From contig JAQGEQ010000305.1 in the NCBI GenBank assembly GCA_034620365.1, positions 806,001-870,000 on the forward strand: a DNA stretch of 64,000 bases. The letters run 5' to 3'. This document shows, one piece after another, positions 13,326 to 25,236 of this stretch. The stretch comes from Pegea sp. RAD2-039. Taxonomy: Eukaryota > Chordata > Thaliacea > Salpida > Salpidae. The notes under the pieces are model-generated. The model did no database searches. It was not told the DNA's origin and was given only the letters and a program-made list of their open reading frames with translations. A program made the translations under genes and the position numbers. Numbering within the stretch: the stretch's first letter is position 1; each line of letters starts with the position of its first letter.

Positions 13326-14719
13326 CCAAATTTTTATTGTAGGATTCAATTTTTTTTACTAAACAAATTTAAGAGAAGATAATTAAAGTATATTTCAGAG
13401 ATTTAAAGTATATTCACAAGCATATAAAACAAAAGCAGAAATTTCAAATGCTATTAAATATTCATATAAACACAGATTTTATAAGAAATTTTGAAAATGG
13501 AAATAGTTGTCACCAAAGAAGCCACTTTTACACTAAAAATATTTTTATGCACTTTAAATGTAATTCAAATAGATCTTCTGAGAAAATTCATCTAGGACAA
13601 AAAAGTCTTACATAAAACCCACTATCCACAAACCTTGAGCTAAATGTCCCAGGTCACAAAATCCTTATTATTCATAAAATGTTTCAACTTTAAATGGGCC
13701 TCAAAACAGGGTCGCTTATCTATAAATCGCATTTATATATCTGTTCTAATAGCAACAAGTCAAACAGGATTTATGTTCAATTTTATTTAGATGATAAATT
13801 TCATCAAAGATTACTTGATATTAACAAATAAGTTGTTTATTTTGAGTTATGTCCTTTCTTTTTGTCCATTATAGTCTTGTAAAAATATGTAACAAGTCAA
13901 ATCTTTGTCATTACAGATCATGAACATTAAATTAAGATCTTTATCAGCCTCAAATTCTTCTATATTGATCTCTATAACTTCTTCTATAAGTATTGCGTTA
14001 GATTGATAAACCGCATTAGTGAAATTGACTCCAAAGAAATATTAACTATTTTTTATTCATTTCATCATTTTAACAACGAAGCAGATACCTATTAAATATA
14101 TAAAACAATATTCCAAGTTATTTAGTTAAAAATCACTTACAAAACTAAACATAATTAAATTAACATAAAAAAGTTAATCATAATTAAGAATTTGAATTAA
14201 GAAATCTAATTAATCTGAAAAATATTTTAAAATTAGAAATATATCACTCAAACAGAATTCAAGTTTTGAAGTAAAACAAGATTTGATATATGAACAGCTA
14301 AATATGTGATTACGAATTTTTATTTTTTTTCCTGACTTACAGAAACTGAAGATAAATCCTGTTTGACTTGTTGCTATTAGAACACATATATAAATGCGAT
14401 TTATAGATAAGCGACCCTGTTTTGAGGCCCATTTAAAGTTGAAACATTTTATGAATAATAAGGATTTTGTGACCTGGGACACAAATTTGAAGTCCATAAA
14501 AATATTTTTAGTGTAAAAGTGGCTTCTTTGGTGACAACTATTTCACATTTTCAAAAATTCTTATAAAATCTGTGTTTATATAAATATTTAATAGCATTTG
14601 AAATTTCTGCTTTTGTTTTATATGTTTGTGAATATACTTTAAATCTCTCAAATATACTTTAATTATTTTCTGTTAATTTTGTTTAATAAAAAATTAAATC
14701 CTAGAATAAAAATTTGGTC
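13326..14719. repeat. Large inverted repeat, arms about 370-450 bp
   Basis: Left arm about 13326-13777, right arm about 14351-14719, in opposite orientation, around a spacer of about 570 bp. Matching blocks include AAGTGGCTTCTTTGGTGAC, CAGAAATTTCAAATGCTATT and CAGGGTCGCTTATCTATAAA with their complements. The left arm carries about 85 extra bases near 13560-13645 that the right arm lacks. The arms are close in sequence apart from that. The spacer holds no recognisable gene. It may be a foldback transposon or a segmental inverted duplication. Confidence 0.8.
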
Positions 14720-15110
14720 TATAAAAGATTTCAATCTTTATACAAGAAAAGGATTTTTGAAACTACTAGAAGATTAGCTGCTACCACTCTTTTATTATCT
14801 ATTAAAGTTAACATTTTTTTATGTAATCCGTCCTAAATTACTTATTTAGTGGTTATTTATTGATTAATAGAAATTAAATTCAATTGTTATTAATCAAATA
14901 TTGATTTAGAGCAAATTTTATTACTAAAAGTCTTATCTCAATTAGATATAGACTTAGCTTATGTTATTATTAAAACTAAAGATGATATCTTCTTTCAGCA
15001 AAGAGAGGTTCTGGACGCTTGTATTTCTGAACATCTTGTTTATTGGTTAAAAAAAGGACAGGAACTTTTAACATCTCTTTTTTCTAAGTGATAGTATGAA
15101 GTTCTTTTCT

Positions 15111-17112
15111 TTTTTGACCTTTTGCTTGATTACCGGTTTTCTATTTCAATTTAATCATAAGTTTTTATCGTGAAAAAAGACCAAATAGTTCAACTAAATA
15201 AAAGCATAAAAAATAAATACTGATATTGGGTATGTTTAAGATAAAGAAAATTTTAAGGGTCTTATCATCTATGCTATACAAAAAGGCGACCAATGATATC
15301 TTACCACGTATAAGGTTGTCCTCAAACTCAACTAAGAGCTGATCCACCAGTATAGAAGTGATGAGCAACTTTATAGCATGATGTAGAAGCGAAAATATTA
15401 AGTTGAAAATATTGTGGCTACCAGTTGAAGACTTGAAAGTTGAGGAAAACATCAAGATCTCAAGTTTCTAACTCAATCAAATTAAACTCTGTTTGCAACA
15501 TTATATTTTATTGATGGTCAGATAAAGTCATTTTTTCGGGAAGCTAACAAAACATTTGTATAAAAGTCTGTTGTTTAGAAGAAATAATATTTAAAAAGTC
15601 ATTTGTATGTTATGTTGTTTATAACTGCTCATGCTGTTAGCCTATAAACTATTAGCTTCGAGATTTTTTTCATTTCAAATTTTGAAAATATTTAATTTTG
15701 AAAAAATCAAACTCTGATTATTTGATGATACTAACGTTTTACATTGTTGTCATTGACAACCACTTGCTGACATTATTCAATATTTCATAACATGTTTTAG
15801 AGAAAAAGAAAATACAAAATGAAGTCCAAAGAATTTATAATAGTTATGCCGATGTCATTAGAACAATATAGGATTGGAAGTATTTACACAGCAGTAGAAA
15901 GTAGCAAACTTGAAACAGGAGGAAACGAGGGTGTTTCTATAATCGAGATTCGCCCATATCATAACAAGGATGAATCAGGAGTATACACCTACAAGGTTTT
16001 TCACATGAAAAGTCGTCTCCCAGAATTTTTCAAAAAAGTTTTGCCGGAAAATATGACGGAATTTGTAGAAGAAACCTGGGACAATTTTCCGAAATGTAAA
16101 ACAATTATTTCAAATCCATTTTTGGGCGAAACGTTCAAATTAACAATCGAAAGTGTTTATGTAAATGAAGATATTGGTTTTTATCCGAACCCTTTTAAAC
16201 TTAATTGGAGTGAAAGATTTTTGACAGAAAAAGTTAAAATTGATGTTTATAATGACTCAATTGGTAAAGATGACTACCATTCGGAAAGTGACCCAAGAAT
16301 TTACAACCAGCATGAAGACCATCGTTTAAGATATAGACTTGGGAAAAACTGGTTGCGAAATCTAATCGAAGAAAACAGACGTAAGAAAAAACTTCCTCAA
16401 CTACCTCAAGGAGGTTCATTTACGGAAGCATATGACTCATTTGTTTATCATGATCATATGTGTGTGTATAAAAGAGTCAGTGTTGATGTTAAAGGTCAGA
16501 AGTGGAACGAAAGAGTTGAAAATCTGATGCTTGAAACGATGGAACGAATTATTCGTGTTTTTCATCGCCGTATGTTCTGTTGGAGGAAATGCTGGTCAAC
16601 AATGACTCTGGGAAAAGTCCGTTTGTATGAGCAAGAGGCTATTGGAGAGCTTGAATGTTTATTAGCTGCCGGAAAAATTAAAGGAAGTCGTATAAGACCA
16701 GGATTGATAAAGAAGAAAGTTTTTGTTTTCGATGAGCTTGTGAAAAAATGTGAAAAAGTTGAAGAGGAAAAACGTTGTCAATATGGTTCTAAAAAGATGA
16801 ATAAAAAACTATAAACTGATTGATGTTGTTGTAAAAAAAAAGAATTAGAATTATTGAAATTGTAGCGAGCATTTATTGTTCTTATTTTTGATGACTTTTT
16901 TTAAGTTTGATATTTTTTAGTGATCTTTTGAATTATCAAAAATCATCTTTATATTCTTACAAAGTAGTTAGTAGATTGATAAAATCTTGGCAAATATCCA
17001 AATTCATGTTATTTCAGGAAATTGCTTTTTAGAAACTATTTGGTCTTTTTTCACGATAAAAACTTATGATTAAATTGAAATAGAAAACCGGTAATCAAAC
17101 AAAAGGTCAAAA
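15111..17112. mobile_element. Segment bounded by 79-bp inverted repeats, carrying a PITP-like gene
   Basis: About 79 bp at 15111-15190 is repeated in inverse complement at 17034-17112, with a single clear mismatch in the core (CTTGATTACCGG against TTTGATTACCGG). Both arms end inward at GACCAAATAGTT or its complement. The enclosed 1.84 kb contains one intact intronless PITP-like gene on the plus strand. No transposase is present and target-site duplications could not be identified, so a mobile-element nature is inference; a local inverted duplication would look the same. Confidence 0.5.
15819..16814 (+). CDS. Divergent PITP-like protein (intronless, extended C-terminus)
   Basis: Single-exon 331-aa protein homologous to class I PITPs and to the two copies at 4.9 and 8.5 kb. 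It keeps the N-terminal EFIIVMPMSLEQY strand, ETGGNEGVSI, the VYTYKVFHM segment with the Thr and Lys that contact inositol in the family, and SNPFLG with the Asn of the headgroup site. It departs in three ways: an insertion of about 30 residues before the MCVYKRV strand, replacement of the Trp-containing membrane-insertion loop by GQKWNER, and a basic C-terminal tail of about 45 residues (FDELVKKCEKVEEEKRCQYG). An acceptor-like TTTTAG ends at 15800, 18 nt before the ATG. A lipid-transfer role is likely, but membrane docking may differ from that of the conventional copies. Confidence 0.85.
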   Translation: MKSKEFIIVMPMSLEQYRIGSIYTAVESSKLETGGNEGVSIIEIRPYHNKDESGVYTYKVFHMKSRLPEFFKKVLPENMTEFVEETWDNFPKCKTIISNPFLGETFKLTIESVYVNEDIGFYPNPFKLNWSERFLTEKVKIDVYNDSIGKDDYHSESDPRIYNQHEDHRLRYRLGKNWLRNLIEENRRKKKLPQLPQGGSFTEAYDSFVYHDHMCVYKRVSVDVKGQKWNERVENLMLETMERIIRVFHRRMFCWRKCWSTMTLGKVRLYEQEAIGELECLLAAGKIKGSRIRPGLIKKKVFVFDELVKKCEKVEEEKRCQYGSKKMNKKL

Positions 17113-17693
17113 AAAACCAAATCAAACATCGAGTAAAAGTTTAGAGAAGAAATTTCAGAAACTCTTTAACTAAATACATCGAAAAATCCGTATTTGTAAA
17201 TAGATTGCACAAAATTGATTTATTTTATTTCCATTATTTTGTTAAATCATTAAATTTGAAAACATGTTGAAACCAACCAACCAGCCAACCAGCAATCAAA
17301 CTAATCTGTTTGTAACACTTTGGTTATCGATAAAACTTATTTACAAATAATTTGGTCTTTTAGTCAAGTGCTCAAAATTATACAAAGACAAAAAGGAGAA
17401 AGCACAAAGTATAGAATAAGAACAATAAGAACTTTCAGCTTGTAGTAGCGGTAATCCACTTGTAGCAAAGCCATGAGAACTTATCCAAGTTACCAAATGA
17501 ATTGTAGTTAAGAAAATAAATAGTTATCAATAAGAGCAATAAGAAAAATGTCTGAGTTGTTTTAAAATGCTTCGGATGTTGATAAGTTGAAAATATGATA
17601 AAGTCCAAGAAAAGAGTTCGGAGAAGATCCTTAAAGCTAAAAGCAAGTATCGAAACGTTCCACCAATCATCGCATGCAAACCTGATGACGTCA
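17113..17693. other. Intergenic stretch downstream of the PITP-like and TBC1D9 genes
   Basis: Convergent intergenic region. It holds a TGACGTCA palindrome at 17686-17693 adjoining the TBC1D9 stop codon. A minus-strand open frame (17435-17707) has no recognisable features. Confidence 0.45.
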
Positions 17694-20600
17694 TCACACA
17701 TTTTCACTGACTCCTACGTCACTAGTAGAGTTCTGTTGTAAAAGATGATGACGTGGCCGATGACGTAATCGCGTCAACGCGTCGCTGATATCATGTTTGC
17801 GTTCGAAAAACTCGCAAAGAGCGGTTTCAGTTAGAACAGATGCAAGAAATTGCTCAAAACTGATCGACCAGTCGTCGTCATAGCAACTACTCCTCTTTCG
17901 CCAAGAATCGCTCTTCAACGGAAGAGTCAATTGACTCCGATCTTCAACTTGCTCTTTATCCTCCTCATCTTTCACTTCGGAGTTATGATCAGGTGATGAA
18001 GATTCCACCGGTGACGTAGAACCGCTCAGCAAGCAGAAGGAAGAAGTAGAAGTAGAGTTGAGAGAAGCGCGACGTTCAGTGACGTCAGCAGTGACGTCAT
18101 CATCATCTAGATCTTGTTTAGCAGGTTTCTTAAACTGCTTGCCAACCTGTAAAGATCAAGAAGATGATTTGGTAGTTGAATGGAGGAACTTCTGACCTCT
18201 CCCATTTGAAGCAAGAGGTTAGCAACGGTTGCTATGGAGTGATAAAGCTGTTGCTCGTTGTTGTCATCTCGGAATAAGTTGTAGAGAGTCTTACAGAGTT
18301 GGATGAATTGATGCTGATGAAGAAATCAGAGGTAGATGAGATTAGGAGCAGATGTTAGGGATTACTTGATTAAATTGTGGAAAATCTTTCATTTTTTCAA
18401 CTCCTTTTCGTTCTCGATTATATTTCTTTAGATAATAATGATAATCTTTCACTTCAACACTACAATCTTCTTCATCAGGATTTGGTGCTTGAAAAAGGTC
18501 ACGTGATCAACATGAAGTCAACATCATCGACCAATCAACTCACTGGTATCAGCAGCTGACATCTTCACAATTCCTTCACTCAATGAATTCACTTCAGCAT
18601 AGTGATCTTCAACCGCCTGCTCTACCAGAAACACGCTGTCTTTACGTGTTGTAGCGCCATCTAGTGGTGGCTTTTCATCAATTACATCATCAGTGATGGA
18701 AGATCTTTCAAAGTCTTGAGAGGTTACTTCAGGTGTTCCTGGAAAGCAGACGATGTTATTTTTTAAGATTATCTGATATAAGAAGCTGATTTAGCAGTGA
18801 GAAAATCAGAAGCGAATCAGAAGACGATGATACGTCACGTCATAAAGATCTCTAGGGACTCACAGACAACTACGCGATCAACTTAAACACCAAAACCAGA
18901 AGTCACGTGCTTGTCAAATACCATCAATTGAAACTTCTTAAATTAGTTCAGTTTGAAAGTTTTGTGAAAAAAGCTTTTTAAAGATTTGAGATTCGAAAAG
19001 CTTGGAATCGTCACGTGACTAGCATGATGAAGTAACCTGGTGATGGAGTTGCAAGTAAAGATGTTGCTGATGTACTTCTAGGAGTTAAGATCTTTTCTTC
19101 TTCCTCTAGATCTTCATCTAAATCTTCATCTGAAGTAGGAAGCAAGTGAAGACGATACAAGAGCGACAACTTCTTTTGAGGATCTCCACAGCAAATGGCT
19201 CCGAGATTTACAGAAAAGTCCTTAAGATAAACAAAGATCAGTTTCAAAGAGTTGATCACGTGATAGTTGAAAAGTGAAATTTAGAGCAAGACACAGAAGG
19301 GAAGCAGAAGACACAGATACTGATAAAGTCAACAAATTGATTAAAAAACTGTTGTGTCAGCACTTCCGACGCAATGATCACGTGATAGAAACCTTGAAAT
19401 TGATCTGATTGTTTTCTTTGACATCACATAATTGAAATATTTTTCGTGCAAGTTTATCACATTGTATTCCACACCACCAAGGTGACAGTTCACGAAATAA
19501 ACCTCTGCAATAAATTCATCGAAATTAATCATTAATTATCAGTATATTAGCAAAATCAGTAACAAGTAACAACAGCAACTAGCAACCAAAGTAACAAGTA
19601 ACAGCAACCGGTAACAACAGCAACAAGTAACAACAGCAACCAGTAACAACAGCAACCAGTAACAACCAAAGTAACCAGCAACAACAGCAACCAGTAACAA
19701 CAGTAACCAGTAACAACAGCAACCAGTAACAACAGCAACCAGTAACAACAGCAACAAGTAACAACAGCAACCAGTAACAACAGCAACCAGTAACAACAGC
19801 AACCAGTAACAACAGCAACCGGTAACAACAGTAACCAGTAACAACAGCAACCAGTAACAACAGCAACCGGTAACAACAGTAACCAGTAACAACAGCAAAT
19901 AGTAACAACAGCAACCAGTAACAACAGCAACCGGTAACAACAGTAACCAGTAACAACAGCAAATAGTAACAACAGCAACCAGTAACAACAGCAACCAGTA
20001 ACAACAGCAACCAGTAACAACAGCAACCAGTAACAACAGCAACCAGTAACAACAGCAACAAGTAACAACCAAAGTAACCAGCAACAACAGCAAATAGTAA
20101 CAACAGTAACCGGTAACAACAGTAACCAGTAAAAGCAGCAACCGGTAACAACAGTAACCAGTAACAACAGCAAATAGTAACAACAGTAACAAGTAACAAC
20201 AGTAACCAGTAACAACAGCAACCGGTAACAACAGTAACCAGTAACAACAGCAAATAGTAACAACAGTAACCGGTAACAACAGTAACCAGTAACAACAGCA
20301 ACAAGTAACAACCAAAGTAACCAGTAACAACAACAACGAGTAACAACAGCAACCAACTTGTATTGTTCAAAATCAATCTGATATTGTTCATATTGATTAT
20401 GAGAAGGATTATAAGGATCCTCTAAGGAGCTGGAATTAGTTCCCCAGTATGTCCTAATGATAAAAGATCTGATTATTGAAAGATCACGCAGCAAGATGAG
20501 AAATTGTTACTTGGCTAAGCACTCTTCTCTAAATATCAAAAAAAGTTCCTTCAATTCATCAAAACCGAAACCAGTTTCTTGTTGGAGACCTCGAACAATT

Positions 20601-23600
20601 GACCGGACAGTAGAATCTTCAAGACGTTGAACCACCTGTAAGTTGATGGTGAGATACTAAGATAGAATCGAGACTCCTTCACCTCCATCCGCTGTTTGAA
20701 TCTCATCTTCTCGATCATTTCGGCTGTAATCTGATTATAAGCTTCATGTGATTTACTAATCAAATCAGAGATATCGATTGGTGGAGCTGGCTTCGTTCGT
20801 GTCGGTAATGGAGTACTCTACAAACGATAAAGATTTGGTGAGATGAAGAGGTGGAAAAGGGTGGGGGCACCTGCATAGAAGAGTTGGTAAATTTGGGCAA
20901 CTTCGAATCGCGATTAGTGATCGCCATTAGATAAGATGCAAGGACCGTCATCGCTTCTCCGTCATCACGTGACTGTAGCAACTGCTCCTAAAAGATCGAG
21001 AAGTGGTTGATGATGAAGAGCAACATCCGATTCCTACTTCATTGATCTTTAAGATGCAAAGAGCAACTTGGAAAACAACTTTTGCTCCGTCATAGAAGAA
21101 AAGATCGACGATTCGAACCGCGGAGTCGAAAGGCATCGAACATAGAAAGAGGGTGAGGAACCAGGACAAGGTGACAGTCCTCACCACTCCAAGTTCTTCT
21201 AGTTTAGTGTGAACTCGTGGAAGATACTTTCGAGTAAGCTCATCAAAGACTCCCTGATGTAGAGAGGTTGAGTGATTGTGTTGGGGTCGGTTAAGGGGCG
21301 TACTTGGTCAACAAGGGCACCGACGACCCTTGTGTTGTAGTAATCGGGAAGAAGTCTTTCACACAAAGATACGAGGAGCCAGAAAGCTTCTTCTTCTTTA
21401 GTGAAGAGGAGCATCACTGAAGTCACGATGTTCATCGCCTGTTGAGGAAGATATGAGATGCAGAAGAGATGGGGCGTGTGTGTACCTGGCAGTAACCGAT
21501 GCTAGGGTTCCGGAATGCATACGCGGTCAGTACTCTCCGAAGAGCATCTATTCCTGTAGATGATTGAAAAGCTGGATGTTCAGGAAGCGATCGATGTAAA
21601 TCGCGTTCTACGAACAGAAATTATTTCTTGTAAAACACATCACATGAAATAGAAAGCAAACCCACCTATCTCGTCAGTAGCAAGTGTGTCTTTACCCATA
21701 CATTGTTCAACTAAACTTTGATAATATCCTTCGTGATTAGCCATTTCGTTGATAGCACCAGAATAAACCATCCAAATTTCACCTCGTAAAATATCAGGTA
21801 TCCCCTTTTCAATCGAAGCATATTATCAGATTTTCAACAAATTCTTATTTGCTTGTATGTGTTATGTCAATAAAAGAAATATTAATATGTACTGGACGTA
21901 GTATTTGAAGCTAAAAGCTCATGTCAAGTGCCTTTCAACGTTTCCATTTCAAATATGTTTACAATCAATATTTTGTGAAATATACTTTTGAAGTAAGCTG
22001 CTTTGTATAAATGTCAAAAAATTATAATCTAATTTTCCAATAAAGCCAGGAAATTTGATTAGACTACAGACAACGTCAGTTTTACTTCCTTTTGTGGCAT
22101 CTTGGTGACTACAAAACATTTAAGCAGAGAAACACGTGACACAGAGGTTGTTTTTCAGTCGGTAATCATTGTGAATATTAAATTGAAATAATGAAGCAAG
22201 TAGAGAAGAGAAATTAAAGAAGAATTCAAACATCAATCAGTCTCCGCACCTTGCTGACTAAGTCACGTGTCGCCTGCGTTCGATACATACAAACTCCTCT
22301 CCCATATTCACTGAAATGAATTCCCCATAAATGCTCCTTGATTGTTTCGCGAGGATCAATCTGCTCCGGATCTTTTCTGTTTACAAGATCACGTGATAAG
22401 TGATGAAAAATGGAAGTTAGTGATGAGAACCTGTCGAAAAGATGAGATAAACTGGTGTGAACAATCTCAGATCGGGCTGGAATCAATTCCAACTTGTCTT
22501 CGTGAGGTTCTGCATCACCCTGAACACAATCAAGTCGTGACGAGATCAAATATGTGACGTCATCAGCACCTTGTCACGTGACGTCATGTCAGCTGAATCC
22601 TCTGACTTGTGAGAAGCGCTCTTCCGGAAGTTTCGCGTTCGAGTTCGTGAGAGGAAATCAGAGATGAGATTGAGAAGATAATCGCGATCTTGAAGATGCC
22701 CGAAGAGAAACGTCATTTTACTTCTGAATTTCAAACAAGAAAGTAAGAAGATGTGAAGATACTTTCTCCTTACCTAGTAGTAATCGATATAGGATAAGGC
22801 AAAATATTAGAACTATCTGCTTTTTCCACGACATTCACATCTCGTAGAGGAATGATAACATGAACTGCATCTAGATTGTGTCTGTGGAGGATAAACAGGT
22901 CCTAAGGGACATCCACTTGATGTGAGTTTAGAAACTTACGAACGGAAGCAAATATAATTATGTGAAAGATAAAGACTTCCCCAAATATGGTGCTTGTCAT
23001 ATGCGGCCCACAATGTACATTCAATGTGTCCATCTAATTTCTCATTTTTTGGTAGACGAAAATTAAAACGAAATCTTTCGCTTCTTGCTCTTGCATCTAG
23101 ATCTCTTCTAATCAAAGATTGAGACTGAAATTGAATCATGAGAAGATGAACAAAGACCTTAATTACTCTTTACCTTCTTGCCTTTACGTAAACGAGATTT
23201 ATCTTTCCTTTCGCTAACTACAGAAGATGGTTCATTAGAAGTGGAACCTCGGTCAAGTAACTTCCTGATCGCCATGTTGGCAAGTTGTTCCATAAACTCA
23301 TGTGTCTCAGTGACGTACATAAACATAGAAAAGATGAAGGAACCATCTCGTGTTGATACAGTTATCGATTCTGGAACTAGCACCGTATGTTTCTTCTCCA
23401 TTTTAATCACATCCGCCCACCTACGTAGAAAAGTGGAAGTTTTTGATGTATCTTCATCAATCCAATCTACCTGATAATTAACTTTGCTTCTTTGCCTAGT
23501 AAAAATGAGTAGAAGCAGAGATGGTTGACACTCAAGTACATCCAGCCTTGTCTTGGGACTCTATTTTTCCAATAACTACACGAATAATAATTTACTAATT

Positions 23601-24389
23601 TCTCTTCGATTGGCATTCCGAACAAACGACGGAATTTAATAGAAGCTTCTTGGAGCTTTTTAGTGTCACCCTGTGCAGTAGGAACCTGGATAAGAAGAAG
23701 TGTTTAAGAAGAAGTCTTCTTTTCCACCTATTCATAGATCAGTCATAGGATTTAAATTTATGCAAATCGCTTTTCATATGAATAATTCAAACCACCAGAA
23801 TCTAAACAGCAACAAGTTAAGTTTTAATTTTTGCTTCAATTACTTTTGCTAGAGAAGATATCTACTAATGTGGATAGACTCAAACTTATAAATGGATTTT
23901 TTTTGAGGATTTTTCTGAAACTTTTGGAAAAATAGAAAGTGATTACTACAAACCCGTTGCTGCTTCTGATTTGCGATTAAACTTTCTATTTTTCCAATTA
24001 GAAATTCAGTTACATCAGTTTCTGATTCAAATGAACTCAAAGTCTCCATTACTTGTTGCTCTAACCACTTCCAGTTTTCAAATATCTCAATCTTCGAAGC
24101 TCCTAAAGAAAGATCAACAAATTGACGAGTCCCAGAAGTTATCAAGATCAAATCCAGACTCACCAGTAGCAATTTGAAAGCTAATCTCTGAGTTTGGGGT
24201 TTGATGTAATATACGATATGGAGAAACTTTTGCACTTGAATCAAAAACAGTGTCTAATGTGTTGACTAAAATAGACCCAAGACCGCGGTCCTTGTGTCCT
24301 TTCCTCCTTTGTAAAGTGAAATACAGATTAGCCCTTTCAGTGACCCATAGGGCGTTGGCCAAAAGCACTTCGACTGGTTTGACCCACAT
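17694..24389 (-). CDS. TBC1D9: TBC1D9/TBC1D9B-type Rab GTPase-activating protein, complete, 23 exons
   Basis: Minus-strand exons, 5' to 3': 24389-24164, 24102-23954, 23685-23471, 23420-23174, 23124-22940, 22881-22774, 22723-22570, 22519-22431, 22376-22250, 21804-21666, 21607-21486, 21438-21304, 21253-21038, 20987-20871, 20817-20683, 20635-20511, 20453-20358, 19504-19393, 19220-19037, 18738-18544, 18487-18366, 18313-18197, 18146-17694. Every junction is GT-AG and keeps frame: 3,768 nt, 1,255 aa (human paralogues about 1,250-1,266). Order: N-terminal [16 protein letters not shown] block, two GRAM domains ([16 protein letters not shown] and [18 protein letters not shown]), TBC domain, EF-hand region ([14 protein letters not shown], degenerate loop) and the conserved [18 protein letters not shown] tail. 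Both GAP fingers are present (Arg in ERDLHR, Gln in IGYCQ), so it should be active. Many introns are about 45-60 nt. Acceptor-like TTTTAG lies 33 nt before the ATG. Confidence 0.93.
19560..20352. repeat. 16-bp minisatellite filling a TBC1D9 intron
   Basis: About 49 units of AACCAGTAACAACAGC, with variants (CCGG for CCAG, AGTAACC for AGCAACC, AAATAG) and interspersed CCAAAGTAACC units. It fills most of the 853-nt intron 19505-20357 of TBC1D9. On the sense (minus) strand the unit has no stop codon in any frame, and because 16 is not divisible by 3 each frame reads the same 16-residue hydrophobic repeat ([16 protein letters not shown]). These long frames are not real genes: the flanking exons join in frame across the array and restore the family sequence. 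Confidence 0.95.
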
Positions 24390-24424
24390 GTGAGACGAAG
24401 TTTTTTTTTCAAATAATTTGTACT

Positions 24425-25236
24425 AAAATAAAAGGCCTAAAAAATACTTCAATTAGAAATAAATCGAAGAAAAGTAATTCATTGAAATGATTTGCGTACA
24501 AAAAAATTACAAGTGGAATACTTCTAAGTACTTTTCAATAATCAATGAGATGAAATCTAAACTTATATAAACTGGTTTTTATATTTTTCAATCTACAGAA
24601 TATTGTTTTTCAGAAAATTGACCTCCAGTTTTAATAATTGATATTTCAACAACTTATAAAATTAGTTGTTAATTGATTTATTAAGAATTTATTTATTGAA
24701 TTAAACGCTTTAACTAATGAAGTCAGAAATATTTAGATGATCAAAAATGGTTCAAAATGTATTTCTGAAAAAAGTAAACTTGGAAGGATCAAAAAGCTCA
24801 CCAAGAAATGTATTATAATTAAAAAAGAACAAAAACTTGGGTGGGAGATTTAAAAAAGTTTATTAGAAACCAACTTCAAATCTTGTTTTATGAAATTTCA
24901 AATACAATGAAAATAATCTTATTCAAAGTTCATTCAGTTAGAACTAATATTTTCTTCAGCGATGGTCATCAGTCACAAATATTTTGGTGTTCAAAAAACG
25001 ACAGTATCAATTTGAATATCATGTCGACCCATTATTCCTTGAATACATTTTCATAGAAAAGAGAAAAGATAATCACAAGAAATAGGTTACTAAATAAAGT
25101 GTGAAACTTATGAAAAATTGTTTCATATTTAAGTAGTAGAAAAATACACAAAACGTATCAATATATTGGTAGAAAAAAAAACAGTAAAAAATATATTTTT
25201 ACAGCTTAGCAATAAAAAGAGTACATCATCCTACTT
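24425..25236. other. AT-rich intergenic DNA
   Basis: Lies between the 5' end of TBC1D9 and the 3' end of the RNF11-like gene. One plus-strand open frame (24841-25056) has no recognisable motif. Nothing else could be supported. Confidence 0.5.

Noticed and set aside
19539-20494. Three overlapping minus-strand frames of 265-312 codons encoding hydrophobic Cys/Leu/Tyr repeats
   Set aside because: All are translations of the 16-bp minisatellite inside a TBC1D9 intron; the flanking exons splice across it in frame.
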